Assembly (NCBI GenBank): GCA_003856375.1
Contig: CP034120.1
Span: 4,542,343 to 4,606,342 of the forward strand
Direction of reading: 5' to 3'
DNA: 64,000 nt
DNA from: Glaciecola amylolytica
GTDB lineage: Bacteria > Bacteroidota > Bacteroidia > Flavobacteriales_D > Crocinitomicaceae
Shown here: positions 47,543 to 55,223 of the stretch, piece after piece
Position numbering within the stretch: the stretch's first letter is position 1
Layout: every line of letters begins with the position of its first letter
The notes under the pieces: model-generated
What the model was told of the DNA's origin: nothing
Databases searched by the model: none
What the model saw: the letters and a program-made list of their open reading frames with translations, nothing else
Made by a program: the position numbers and the translations under genes

Positions 47543-47553
47543 TAAACTCAGTA

Positions 47554-49125
47554 ATGATTAAGCAACGAATTTTTTTAGGGCTTTGCATCGTGTTCGCACA
47601 AACAGCAAAAGCTCAATGTGATACTACAGATGTCTCTGGCAACATGATTGTCAGCAGCTCCACATTTATGTCAGGAGTATACCGCGTTACCGGAAAGTTT
47701 CAGGTAAACTCTGGAACAACGGTTTTTGTACAGCCTCATTCCGTTAATTCTTGCGGAACGTTAGAGATTATCGCGTCCGAAATTGTAATTGATGGAACGA
47801 TAAACGGAGATTACGCCGGATATATCGGCGGAGTTGGAGGCGCACCGGGACAAACGGTAAACAGTTTGACTGGAGATCAGACGGGGATTAATTCGTGTTC
47901 AAATAAAGACAACACAGGATTGGTTCAGTTGAGTGGCGGAACATCCGGTTTGCCGGGAACAGGTCCCGGAGCAGGAACAAATGCATCTGTTGGAGCTACA
48001 GGTTCCGGCCCGAAACAGATTTGTCTGAACAATTCTGATGAAGCAGGAATGATTGCAGGTTCCGGTGGAGCCGGTGCGGGAGCCGGTGCAAGTTATGGTG
48101 GAACAGGTACTTCCGGTGGTTCCGGCGGAGCAGGTTCTTCGGATTATGTTGCTTCCGGTTTGAGTGTTTCATCTGCTTACCCTGTTCAGGGAGGAAGCGG
48201 CGGAAACGGTGGTGCTACAGGTGCTGTATACGGAACATTGTCGGGAATGGATATTCAGCTTGGTTCCGGTGGTTCCGGAGCGGGTGGCGGAGGAAGATCT
48301 TTCGACATCGGATTGGCCGGTGGAAATGGTGGAAACGGTGGAGGATCAGTAATTCTTCGCGCTTCAGATAATTTGACTTTGTCGGGTACAATTACCGTAA
48401 ATGGCGGTGATGGTCAATCAGGAGGACAAGGTGGTAATGGTGGTGCAACTCCGAAATGTTGTTCGGATGGTTGTGATGATTGCGGAGAAGCTACTCTTTC
48501 AACAGGAGCAGGTGGTGCCGGTGGAGCAGGAGGAGGTTCCGGAGGAGGAATTTTACTTTTTGCTGAAGGCGACGCATCAATCACGGGAACATTATCTGCA
48601 AAAGGTGGTTCAGGTGGTTCGGGAGGTTCTCGTGGAAACGGAGTGTCTTGTAACTATTCTGCTACTTTCTGCGGCTCGCAATCACTGACTTCAAATAATG
48701 GGAATCCGGGTCAAAGTGGCGGTGCCGGAGGTGGTGGCCGCGTGAAGGTTTTTGTTCCGATCTGTTCTGCTGCAGTTGTAAACCCTACGACGAATTTTGC
48801 AGGAGGAACCGGAGCGAGTACAGGAACCAACGGAACTTATTTTGTAGGATGCAGCGAACTATCAGTTATGGAATTGGCTTCCAACTTCAAATTGGATATC
48901 TTCCCGAATCCTGCAACGAACGAAATTCGTCTGGCAGTGAACGGATCATTGGAAAATGCAGAAGTGAGTCTGGTAGATCTTTCCGGAAGAATTGTTTATG
49001 CAGATACACATAACTTGTCTGCGGATGCAGTAGCTATTCCGGTTGGAAATCTGGCACCTGGCACGTATCAGGTAGTTTTGAACTGGCAAGGAAATTCAAT
49101 TGTCAAAAAATTGATTAAGAACTAA
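47554..49125 (+). CDS. Very glycine-rich secreted protein with T9SS tail
   Basis: A 523-residue exported protein with signal peptide MIKQRIFLGLCIVFAQTAKA. Residues about 25-95 are a beta domain (GVYRVTGKFQVNSGTTVFV). From about 95 to 420 more than a third of residues are Gly in GGSGG/GGAGG/GNGG runs, interrupted by a Cys-rich loop (CCSDGCDDCG, near 305). A short C-terminal T9SS type A tail starts at about 440 (LDIFPNPATNEIRL). Gly-rich surface proteins can form extended or polyglycine-II-like structures. The gene follows the previous by 11 bases and overlaps the next one in TAATG, so the three are co-transcribed. No function is recognised. Confidence 0.8.
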   Translation: MIKQRIFLGLCIVFAQTAKAQCDTTDVSGNMIVSSSTFMSGVYRVTGKFQVNSGTTVFVQPHSVNSCGTLEIIASEIVIDGTINGDYAGYIGGVGGAPGQTVNSLTGDQTGINSCSNKDNTGLVQLSGGTSGLPGTGPGAGTNASVGATGSGPKQICLNNSDEAGMIAGSGGAGAGAGASYGGTGTSGGSGGAGSSDYVASGLSVSSAYPVQGGSGGNGGATGAVYGTLSGMDIQLGSGGSGAGGGGRSFDIGLAGGNGGNGGGSVILRASDNLTLSGTITVNGGDGQSGGQGGNGGATPKCCSDGCDDCGEATLSTGAGGAGGAGGGSGGGILLFAEGDASITGTLSAKGGSGGSGGSRGNGVSCNYSATFCGSQSLTSNNGNPGQSGGAGGGGRVKVFVPICSAAVVNPTTNFAGGTGASTGTNGTYFVGCSELSVMELASNFKLDIFPNPATNEIRLAVNGSLENAEVSLVDLSGRIVYADTHNLSADAVAIPVGNLAPGTYQVVLNWQGNSIVKKLIKN

Positions 49126-50981
49126 TGCGCAGTTTCATTCCCTCTTTCATTTTCCTGTGCTTTTCCTTTTCAGGCATAAGTCAGCACACGCCCAAAACAG
49201 TCAATACCTGTTTGAAACCATTTTACCATGGTGTGGCTTCCGGAGATCCTTTATCGGATCGTGTTATTTTGTGGACAAGGATTACTCCTGAAAACGGAAG
49301 CAGCGCACCACAGATTGTTGAATGGAAAATTGCAAAGGATACGGCTTTTACACTCGGATTGTCGAGTGGAGTTGTATTGACGGACCAATCAAAAGATTAT
49401 ACGGTAAAAGTAGATGCAACCGGACTTGATCCGAACACCACTTATTTCTACCAGTTTAAATCCGATACGCTGAAAAGTGTCATTGGACGAACGAGAACGA
49501 CTCCGGTCGGAGATACGGACAGTCTGCGTTTTGCGGTTGTTTCCTGCGCGAATTACGAAGCCGGTTATTTCAACGTATTTGCGGCTTTGAAGGAGCGAAA
49601 CGATTTCGATGCGGTGATTTGTCTGGGAGATTATATTTACGAATACGAATCGGGAGGTTATTCTCCCAATCCTACGGTAAACAGACAGTGGGATCCGGCG
49701 AATGAAATTCTTTCCCTGCAGGATTACCGCGCACGTTATTCAACGTATCGTCTGGATGACGATTTGCGGGATCTGCATCAGCAATTTCCGATGATCGTTG
49801 TTTGGGATGACCACGAAACGGCAAATGATGCCTGGATGAATGGCGCTGAAAATCATCAGACGAATGAAGGAAGTTATGCAAACCGTAAAGCAGCTGCAAA
49901 GCAAGCCTATTTTGAATGGCTTCCTATCCGGGTAACGGGAACAACGGATCCGTACCAGATTTTCCGTGAGATCAAATACGGAAACCTGGTGGATCTGATT
50001 ATGCTGGATACGCGTTTGCATGGAAGAGACCAACAGGCCGGAACAAGCGGAACAACCGTAAATTCAACGACACGTCAGCTGCTTGGAACAGATCAGTTTT
50101 CCTGGTTGGGAAATCGTCTTTCACAAAGTACGGAACAATGGAAAGTGATCGCGCAGCAAGTCATGATTGCTCCCTTGACTTTATTCGGAGCAGCATTGAA
50201 TGGAGATCAGTGGGATGGCTATCCTGCGGAACGAAACAGAGTTTTGAATCACATTCTGACTTATAATGTTAGCGATGTTGTGGTAATCACGGGAGATATT
50301 CATTCATCGTGGGCAAATGATATTCCGACTTCATCTTACAATGGTTCTACCGGTAGCGGATCTGCCGGAGTGGAGTTTGTGGCTCCGAGTGTTACTTCAC
50401 CGGGAATGAATATTCCGGGAGGAGCAGGGGCGCTCATGCTGGCAAATTCACACATCAAGTTTGCAGAACTGTCAACACATGGATTTGTGATGTTGGATAT
50501 CAACAAGCTTCGGACACAAGCCGATTGGTATTTCGTAAATACGATTGATACACGGAATTCCGGATTTTCCTATGCAAAATCATTTAAAACGAATCATTTG
50601 TCCAGAAACCTGCAATTGGTAAATGCTGCAAGTATTCCACGGAATCTGATTCAGGGTTTTCAACCCCGTAATTGTCCGTATTACGCACCTGCTCCGGTTA
50701 GCAATCTGGGCTTAAACGAGGAGGCTCCGGTGATTTTAAGCCTCTTCCCGAATCCTTCATCAGAGAACCTATTTATGAATCTGAGCCTTCCTTTTCAGGA
50801 AAGCAGTGAGATTTTTCTGATTGACGGATCAGGAAAGAAAATTCAGTTGAAAGAAACCTGGAAAGCACAAGCAGGATCAACACAATGGATGTTTGATATT
50901 CATGATTTGGCAGCGGGAACGTATATCCTGTATATCAAAAACGGAACAAGTTATACGCAAGCCAAAGTGATCAAAAATTAA
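49125..50981 (+). CDS. phoD: PhoD-type alkaline phosphatase with T9SS tail
   Basis: A 618-residue secreted phosphatase. Signal peptide 1-20, then the PhoD N-terminal domain (about 28-125, with FYHGVASGDPLSDRVILWTR), then the catalytic domain (about 130-470). Metal-ligand blocks are visible: VVSCANYEAGYFN, CLGDYIYEYES, WDDHETANDAW and ITGDIHSSW. The T9SS type A tail begins at about 535 (LSLFPNPSSENLF). PhoD enzymes hydrolyse phosphodiesters and monoesters with Ca/Fe cofactors; surface display would give phosphate scavenging. ATG overlaps the TAA of the Gly-rich gene. Confidence 0.9.
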   Translation: MRSFIPSFIFLCFSFSGISQHTPKTVNTCLKPFYHGVASGDPLSDRVILWTRITPENGSSAPQIVEWKIAKDTAFTLGLSSGVVLTDQSKDYTVKVDATGLDPNTTYFYQFKSDTLKSVIGRTRTTPVGDTDSLRFAVVSCANYEAGYFNVFAALKERNDFDAVICLGDYIYEYESGGYSPNPTVNRQWDPANEILSLQDYRARYSTYRLDDDLRDLHQQFPMIVVWDDHETANDAWMNGAENHQTNEGSYANRKAAAKQAYFEWLPIRVTGTTDPYQIFREIKYGNLVDLIMLDTRLHGRDQQAGTSGTTVNSTTRQLLGTDQFSWLGNRLSQSTEQWKVIAQQVMIAPLTLFGAALNGDQWDGYPAERNRVLNHILTYNVSDVVVITGDIHSSWANDIPTSSYNGSTGSGSAGVEFVAPSVTSPGMNIPGGAGALMLANSHIKFAELSTHGFVMLDINKLRTQADWYFVNTIDTRNSGFSYAKSFKTNHLSRNLQLVNAASIPRNLIQGFQPRNCPYYAPAPVSNLGLNEEAPVILSLFPNPSSENLFMNLSLPFQESSEIFLIDGSGKKIQLKETWKAQAGSTQWMFDIHDLAAGTYILYIKNGTSYTQAKVIKN

Positions 50982-50982
50982 G

Positions 50983-51029
50983 ACAAAAAAACCGGTCATT
51001 GAGCGAAGTCGAAATGCCGGTTTTTGTTT
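50983..51029. terminator. Terminator with GAGCGAAGTCGA loop after phoD
   Basis: AAAAACCGG-T-CATT pairs with AATG-CCGGTTTTT around the loop GAGCGAAGTCGA. It serves two convergent genes. The loop is identical to that of the rseP terminator at 21457. Confidence 0.85.
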
Positions 51030-51033
51030 CCTG

Positions 51034-51684
51034 TTATTTTCCGAAATACAATTTCTTCCACTTTTTGTAGTAAGACTTCTGAATGTTTTCCATGACATTT
51101 AAGTAGGATTTTGCATAGTAATTCCGAACTCCAAAACCACCTGTTTCTCCCGTTATTGATTGCGTGAGCAACACTTCATTATTTTCAAGATTGATAAAAA
51201 CGACATGGTAAATTCCGTGTTCCAATGGTTTGTTCAAACATTCGGCAAGAAAGAATACACCAATTCCTTCTTTTACTCCAAAGTCGTAATTTTTGACAAA
51301 TTCCTTGATCTCGTCAGCTGTGTAATGGGTTTCCTTGGTAACTTCCATTTGCTCCACATTTGCTTCATTGTTGATCTTTGTGATTGGTTCCAGATTGACC
51401 TCCACTTTCTTTTTATGAAGCATTTCTGACACATTGTACTTGTCGGCTTCATAGATAAATAAGTTGTTCCAACCCTTGAAATACTTGTTTTTCAGTAAAT
51501 CAGCATTTTTTTCGCCACTTTCTTCCGTTTGAGCGATAGAAGCGATCAACTGAACATGGGAAAAATCAATTCCGAACCAGTAAAATGGTACATTGGACTC
51601 CTGGAAAAGGTCTTGCATGGTTTGAGCCTGAGTTAGTTGACCAAAACAACAAAATGACAGGAAAAAGAAGAGTCTTTTTTTCAC
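51034..51684 (-). CDS. Secreted protein of unknown function
   Basis: A GTG start at 51684 gives 216 residues and the signal peptide VKKRLFFFLSFCCFGQLTQAQ. A longer frame from 51768 would begin upstream of the promoter at 51711-51718 and is rejected. The mature part has a mixed alpha/beta pattern with several Tyr/Phe-rich strands (FYWFGIDFSHVQLI, YHVVFINLENNEVLL) and a basic end. I do not recognise the family, although the FGIDFS start resembles other small Bacteroidota exported proteins. No T9SS tail is visible. Confidence 0.68.
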   Translation of the reverse strand: MKKRLFFFLSFCCFGQLTQAQTMQDLFQESNVPFYWFGIDFSHVQLIASIAQTEESGEKNADLLKNKYFKGWNNLFIYEADKYNVSEMLHKKKVEVNLEPITKINNEANVEQMEVTKETHYTADEIKEFVKNYDFGVKEGIGVFFLAECLNKPLEHGIYHVVFINLENNEVLLTQSITGETGGFGVRNYYAKSYLNVMENIQKSYYKKWKKLYFGK

Positions 51685-51710
51685 GGTAAATAATTTAAGT
51701 GATTTTGGCG

Positions 51711-51718
51711 CAAAGTTA
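51711..51718 (-). promoter_or_regulatory. -7 box of the 51034 gene
   Basis: TAACTTTG followed by CGCC on the minus strand, an exact match, 26 bases before the GTG start. It decides the start choice for this gene. A -33 TTG is not evident. Confidence 0.6.
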
Positions 51719-51749
51719 GGAATAACCTGAATATTTGAGGGAAAACGAA

Positions 51750-51787
51750 AGAAAAAGAGCTGTCTCATTTTTTGAAACAGCTCTTTA
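51750..51787 (-). terminator. Terminator of the 51841 gene
   Basis: On the minus strand AAAGAGCTGTTTC and GA-ACAGCTCTTT-type arms (AAAGAGCTGT / ACAGCTCTTT) form a hairpin followed by TTTTC, about 55 bases after the stop at 51841. Confidence 0.8.
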
Positions 51788-51840
51788 ATACATCAGGTAT
51801 TCTTTTTTATGAGAGTTTTAAATCCTCTGGAAACAAGTTC

Positions 51841-53322
51841 TTACTTCAGATTGATTTCTTTGTAGTTTATTGTTTTTCCTGATTGAATTTCTAAAAAGGC
51901 TTTTGACTCTTTTTCATTCAAGGAGACTGATGTCAGTTTTTTGTCAGTACCAAGCGTTATATCCAGGCGGTCGTTACTCTCTTCGCTGCCATCTTGCGGA
52001 TTCAACGTAATGTCGAAAAAGGTGATTTCTCCATCCGTTTTTGCGAAGAATTTATTGACGTGTTTATTTCTCTCCATATTGACTGTTAAATCGGCCAACA
52101 GGACATGAATTTTCCCATCCTTCAGATAAGGAGTTCCGGAATAAAAATAAGGCATTTGAAAGGATGTGAGGATTGGTGTAATCCATATCATATTTCCTTC
52201 GTTATCAATTTTGCAGATGTAAAGAGCGGAGACTAATTCGGGGCTGACCGTGGGATTACTGATTGTGATATACAGGTCATCACCGGATCTCAATCGCGAA
52301 AAGAATCCGTAACGGCCATATTTTCCCCAGATTTCTTCAGTTGAAACTTTTTTAGATTTGAACCAATCCTGAATCTCCGGTTCATTTTTGAAAATAGTTT
52401 CGAAATTGAGAAATGTATTCGTGTTTGCTATTAAATCCCCGTCCAAATTCCACTTGGCAATACCAAATCCATTTTGCTCCGGTTTGGTGTTGGAACCGAT
52501 ACTATAAATCCAGGAAATTTCCTTGTTTTTAGGCTCGTACTCATAACTTCCATAAGAAATTGCCTGAATATCCGTAGTTGTAAAGTCGGTAACGAAAGAG
52601 TGAATTTCACCGCTTGGATCAAGATGAAGAATGGTGTTTTTGATGCTGTTTAGAGCTCCTTTACTTGAATTTGGAAAAATTAAAAGAACACTGCCATCAG
52701 TATTTAATTTCCCCAAATAAAACTGCTTTGTTTCAACCGAAGATAAACTCTGTTCGGTTAAAGCAATTTTGTTGGTTTCATTCAAATCATCGGATAAGAA
52801 AGTTACACTACCTCCTGTTTTGGACATCTCCACAAATGCAAAGTCACTTCCATTATATTGAAGTCGCATATGACGATAATCCGAAACATCGGTAAATTCG
52901 TGTGTAGCAAGGGTTTTCTCTTCCCCGATTGCTCCCATTGTCGTACAACTTCTTCTTCGAATGGCGTATCTGCATTGGTATTTTGGGAATCCCTTTTTGT
53001 AATAGATGAGGTATTCGGTAATTGTATCTCCTGAATAATAGCATTGTTGAACGATTCCTTCTTCAGCTTGAATGCGCTTTTCGGTAAACTCTGCTCCGGA
53101 TTTTAAAGGGGCATATTGATAAAATCCGAATTTAACCAAGCTCAAGTTAGTCACAGGTATATAAGGTGAATAGTTCAAAATAACTTGACTATCGTGGATA
53201 TAAGTATCATGAGCTTGATTGAAATTTTTAGGCATCTTGAATGTTCCTAAATCAGTTGTTTCCTGGCTGAATACAGCAGAAGATAGCATTAAGATGATTA
53301 GGAGAATGTTGATTGATCGCAT
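51841..53322 (-). CDS. Secreted protein of unknown function
   Basis: The ATG at 53322 gives 493 residues with signal peptide MRSINILLIILMLSSAVFSQ. A TTG at 53337 lies inside the -7 box (53335-53342) and is rejected. The mature protein is beta-rich with many repeated strand patterns (SSVETKQFYLGKLNTDGSVLLIF, GFGIAKWNLDGDLIAN), which suggests a propeller-like or repeated-sheet fold. One CxxC-like feature and a basic RRRSC block are seen near 130. No catalytic motif or T9SS tail is recognised. Confidence 0.65.
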   Translation of the reverse strand: MRSINILLIILMLSSAVFSQETTDLGTFKMPKNFNQAHDTYIHDSQVILNYSPYIPVTNLSLVKFGFYQYAPLKSGAEFTEKRIQAEEGIVQQCYYSGDTITEYLIYYKKGFPKYQCRYAIRRRSCTTMGAIGEEKTLATHEFTDVSDYRHMRLQYNGSDFAFVEMSKTGGSVTFLSDDLNETNKIALTEQSLSSVETKQFYLGKLNTDGSVLLIFPNSSKGALNSIKNTILHLDPSGEIHSFVTDFTTTDIQAISYGSYEYEPKNKEISWIYSIGSNTKPEQNGFGIAKWNLDGDLIANTNTFLNFETIFKNEPEIQDWFKSKKVSTEEIWGKYGRYGFFSRLRSGDDLYITISNPTVSPELVSALYICKIDNEGNMIWITPILTSFQMPYFYSGTPYLKDGKIHVLLADLTVNMERNKHVNKFFAKTDGEITFFDITLNPQDGSEESNDRLDITLGTDKKLTSVSLNEKESKAFLEIQSGKTINYKEINLK

Positions 53323-53334
53323 TGTTTTTTTCAG

Positions 53335-53362
53335 CAAAGCTAGAAAAGTTTCTTTAATTCAA
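53335..53362 (-). promoter_or_regulatory. Promoter of the 51841 gene
   Basis: On the minus strand TTG (53362-53360) and TAGCTTTG (53342-53335) are separated by 17 bases. The 5' leader would be very short, only a few bases before ATG 53322. Confidence 0.55.
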
Positions 53363-53455
53363 GTTTGTGTTCTTAGGTGTCATCTGCTGTTGAATTAATT
53401 TTTTTTTGATTAAAATATCGACAAATCAGTTCTTTTACCTACCTTTCCCCACTGA

Positions 53456-54271
53456 ATGGAAACTGATTTTTCATATCAATTTCAACGCATGGAGCTGCTT
53501 TTTAACACCCTGAAATGGATGCTTGATTCCCAACAAATTGGGATTTCAATAACTGAATTGTCTAAACGACTGGAATTGGGCGAATGGGAAACACAACATT
53601 TGTTTCAGGAAAACTTAGGAAAAGATCCGCTGCGTTTTGTGCAGGATGCCTTTTCTCCTTCTTTGGCTCAGGTTCATCAACCGGCTCAGATTTCAATTTT
53701 TGACCTCTTTGACGAGAAAAGCGATGAGGTGAAACCGGTCACTTTTGATCTGGATATTCAGATATTGCAAACAGAACCGGCCGAAATTGTGTATTCGATT
53801 TTTCCGTATTTCTTAGGAACAGTTTTCATTGCAAGCAACGAGTTTGGAATCTGTCAGGTTACTTTTGAAGATACGGATGCAGGTTTGACCCGTTTGAAAA
53901 AGACTTTTCCTAAAGTGGAATTGAAAGAAGAACAAAGTGAACTGAACTTACTGGCTTATCAGGCTCTGATGAATTATTTTGTCAAAAAAGAGGAAATTCC
54001 CGTTCTGCCGGTTTCCGTAAAAGCAACCCCGTTTCAGGTAAGTGTTTGGAATGAGTTGGCTGCTTTGCCAAAATCAGAATTGGTGACGTACGGAGTGATT
54101 GCTGAGAAACTGGGAGATCTGAATGCTTCACGGGCAGTTGGAACAGCAGTAGGAGCAAATCCCATTGCGTTATTGATTCCTTGCCACCGCGTAGTGCATC
54201 AAAGTGGAAAAATCGGTCATTTCCGTTGGGGAAGCTGGCGAAAGCAAATCCTGTTGGCAATCGAGAAGTAA
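53456..54271 (+). CDS. Methylated-DNA-protein cysteine methyltransferase with AraC-type N-terminal helix-turn-helix
   Basis: A 271-residue protein. The N-terminal 65 residues contain one AraC-like helix-turn-helix (ISITELSKRLELGEWETQHLFQ-type pattern). Residues about 105-185 form the alkyltransferase N-terminal domain, and the C-terminal domain carries the active site IPCHRVV with Cys243 and the upstream TYGVIAEKLG helix. It removes alkyl groups from O6-methylguanine by transfer to Cys243, and the HTH suggests an Ada-like, DNA-binding or autoregulatory role. Only one HTH is present and the Ada Zn/Cys domain is absent, so it is a reduced Ada form. Confidence 0.85.
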   Translation: METDFSYQFQRMELLFNTLKWMLDSQQIGISITELSKRLELGEWETQHLFQENLGKDPLRFVQDAFSPSLAQVHQPAQISIFDLFDEKSDEVKPVTFDLDIQILQTEPAEIVYSIFPYFLGTVFIASNEFGICQVTFEDTDAGLTRLKKTFPKVELKEEQSELNLLAYQALMNYFVKKEEIPVLPVSVKATPFQVSVWNELAALPKSELVTYGVIAEKLGDLNASRAVGTAVGANPIALLIPCHRVVHQSGKIGHFRWGSWRKQILLAIEK

Positions 54272-54333
54272 GGATCAGCAGAAAAACAGGTGTAACGAAA
54301 CAACTTATAAGCGTTTTGTCTGAAACCCGGCGT

Positions 54334-55083
54334 ATGAAATTAAACCTACTTTCCATTTGTGTCAGCCTTTCGTTTGCTTCTTGTTTCGCCCAAAATGAAG
54401 TGAAAAGGGATTCGTTAAGTGCCTTGTTTGCTTACAATCAGTCGGAAGTGCTCAACACCGCTCAATTCCTGGAACAATTAAGAACAATTGATGCATCATC
54501 ACTTTCAGTCATTCGTCTGACCGGATATACGGATTCGAGCGGATCTTTTTCCCGGAACAGCCTGTTAGCGAATGAAAGAATCAAGGCCGTAGAAGACCTG
54601 TTGAAAAAAACCGCGTTGAATCGTATCAGAATAGAAGCCGTAAATGCCAATGAAACTTCCGGATTCCGGGTTGTGCCGGATGAATTGAACCGGAGAGTTG
54701 ATCTGCTGTTCTACGGAAAGACAGAAGCACCGAAATTAGTCTTCGAATTGAACAAACCACTGAATCTGAACATCAACTTTGTGGGCGGATCGGCGGAATT
54801 TCTTTCCGGATCATACCCCAATCTCATCAAACTGCGAAACCTGATGGTGGAAGATACAACCTTGTTGTTGAATTTGCACGGACATGTTTGCTGTGCAGAT
54901 GATATGGAATTGTCGAAAAAACGCGCTTATGCCGTCATGAGTTATTTGAGTCAGAATGACGTGGATTATAAACGAATGACAGCGGAAGGATTCAGTAATA
55001 GCAAGCGCCTGGTTCCGGACGACTCAGAAGCAAATATGTCTTTGAACCGAAGGGTAGAAGCTATTTTCTACCGAAAGGAATAA
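54334..55083 (+). CDS. Periplasmic protein with two tandem OmpA-like domains
   Basis: The ATG at 54334 gives 249 residues and a signal peptide ending at SCFAQ; the earlier frame from 54181 overlaps the methyltransferase gene and is rejected. The first OmpA-like domain (about 30-140) has GYTDSSG, a LLANERIKAV helix and an NRRVD end. The second (about 150-249) has the LSKKRAYAV helix, TAEGFSNS and NRRVEA. Both keep the Asp/Arg positions that bind peptidoglycan in the family. No beta barrel is present, so it probably links peptidoglycan to another envelope component. A lipobox-like SFASC is also present, so it may be a lipoprotein with Cys at about 15. Confidence 0.78.
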   Translation: MKLNLLSICVSLSFASCFAQNEVKRDSLSALFAYNQSEVLNTAQFLEQLRTIDASSLSVIRLTGYTDSSGSFSRNSLLANERIKAVEDLLKKTALNRIRIEAVNANETSGFRVVPDELNRRVDLLFYGKTEAPKLVFELNKPLNLNINFVGGSAEFLSGSYPNLIKLRNLMVEDTTLLLNLHGHVCCADDMELSKKRAYAVMSYLSQNDVDYKRMTAEGFSNSKRLVPDDSEANMSLNRRVEAIFYRKE

Positions 55084-55223
55084 GTTTGGATACTCTTTGC
55101 GTTTCAATAAAAATCTACCTTGTGTTTTAATGCAAGGACACCAGGTTGAAGTCTCTTCGGCCCTCTTTTCTGTCATCATGTTTTTTTAAGTGAATATTAC
55201 GTGTGATGTTATCAGTCAATAAT

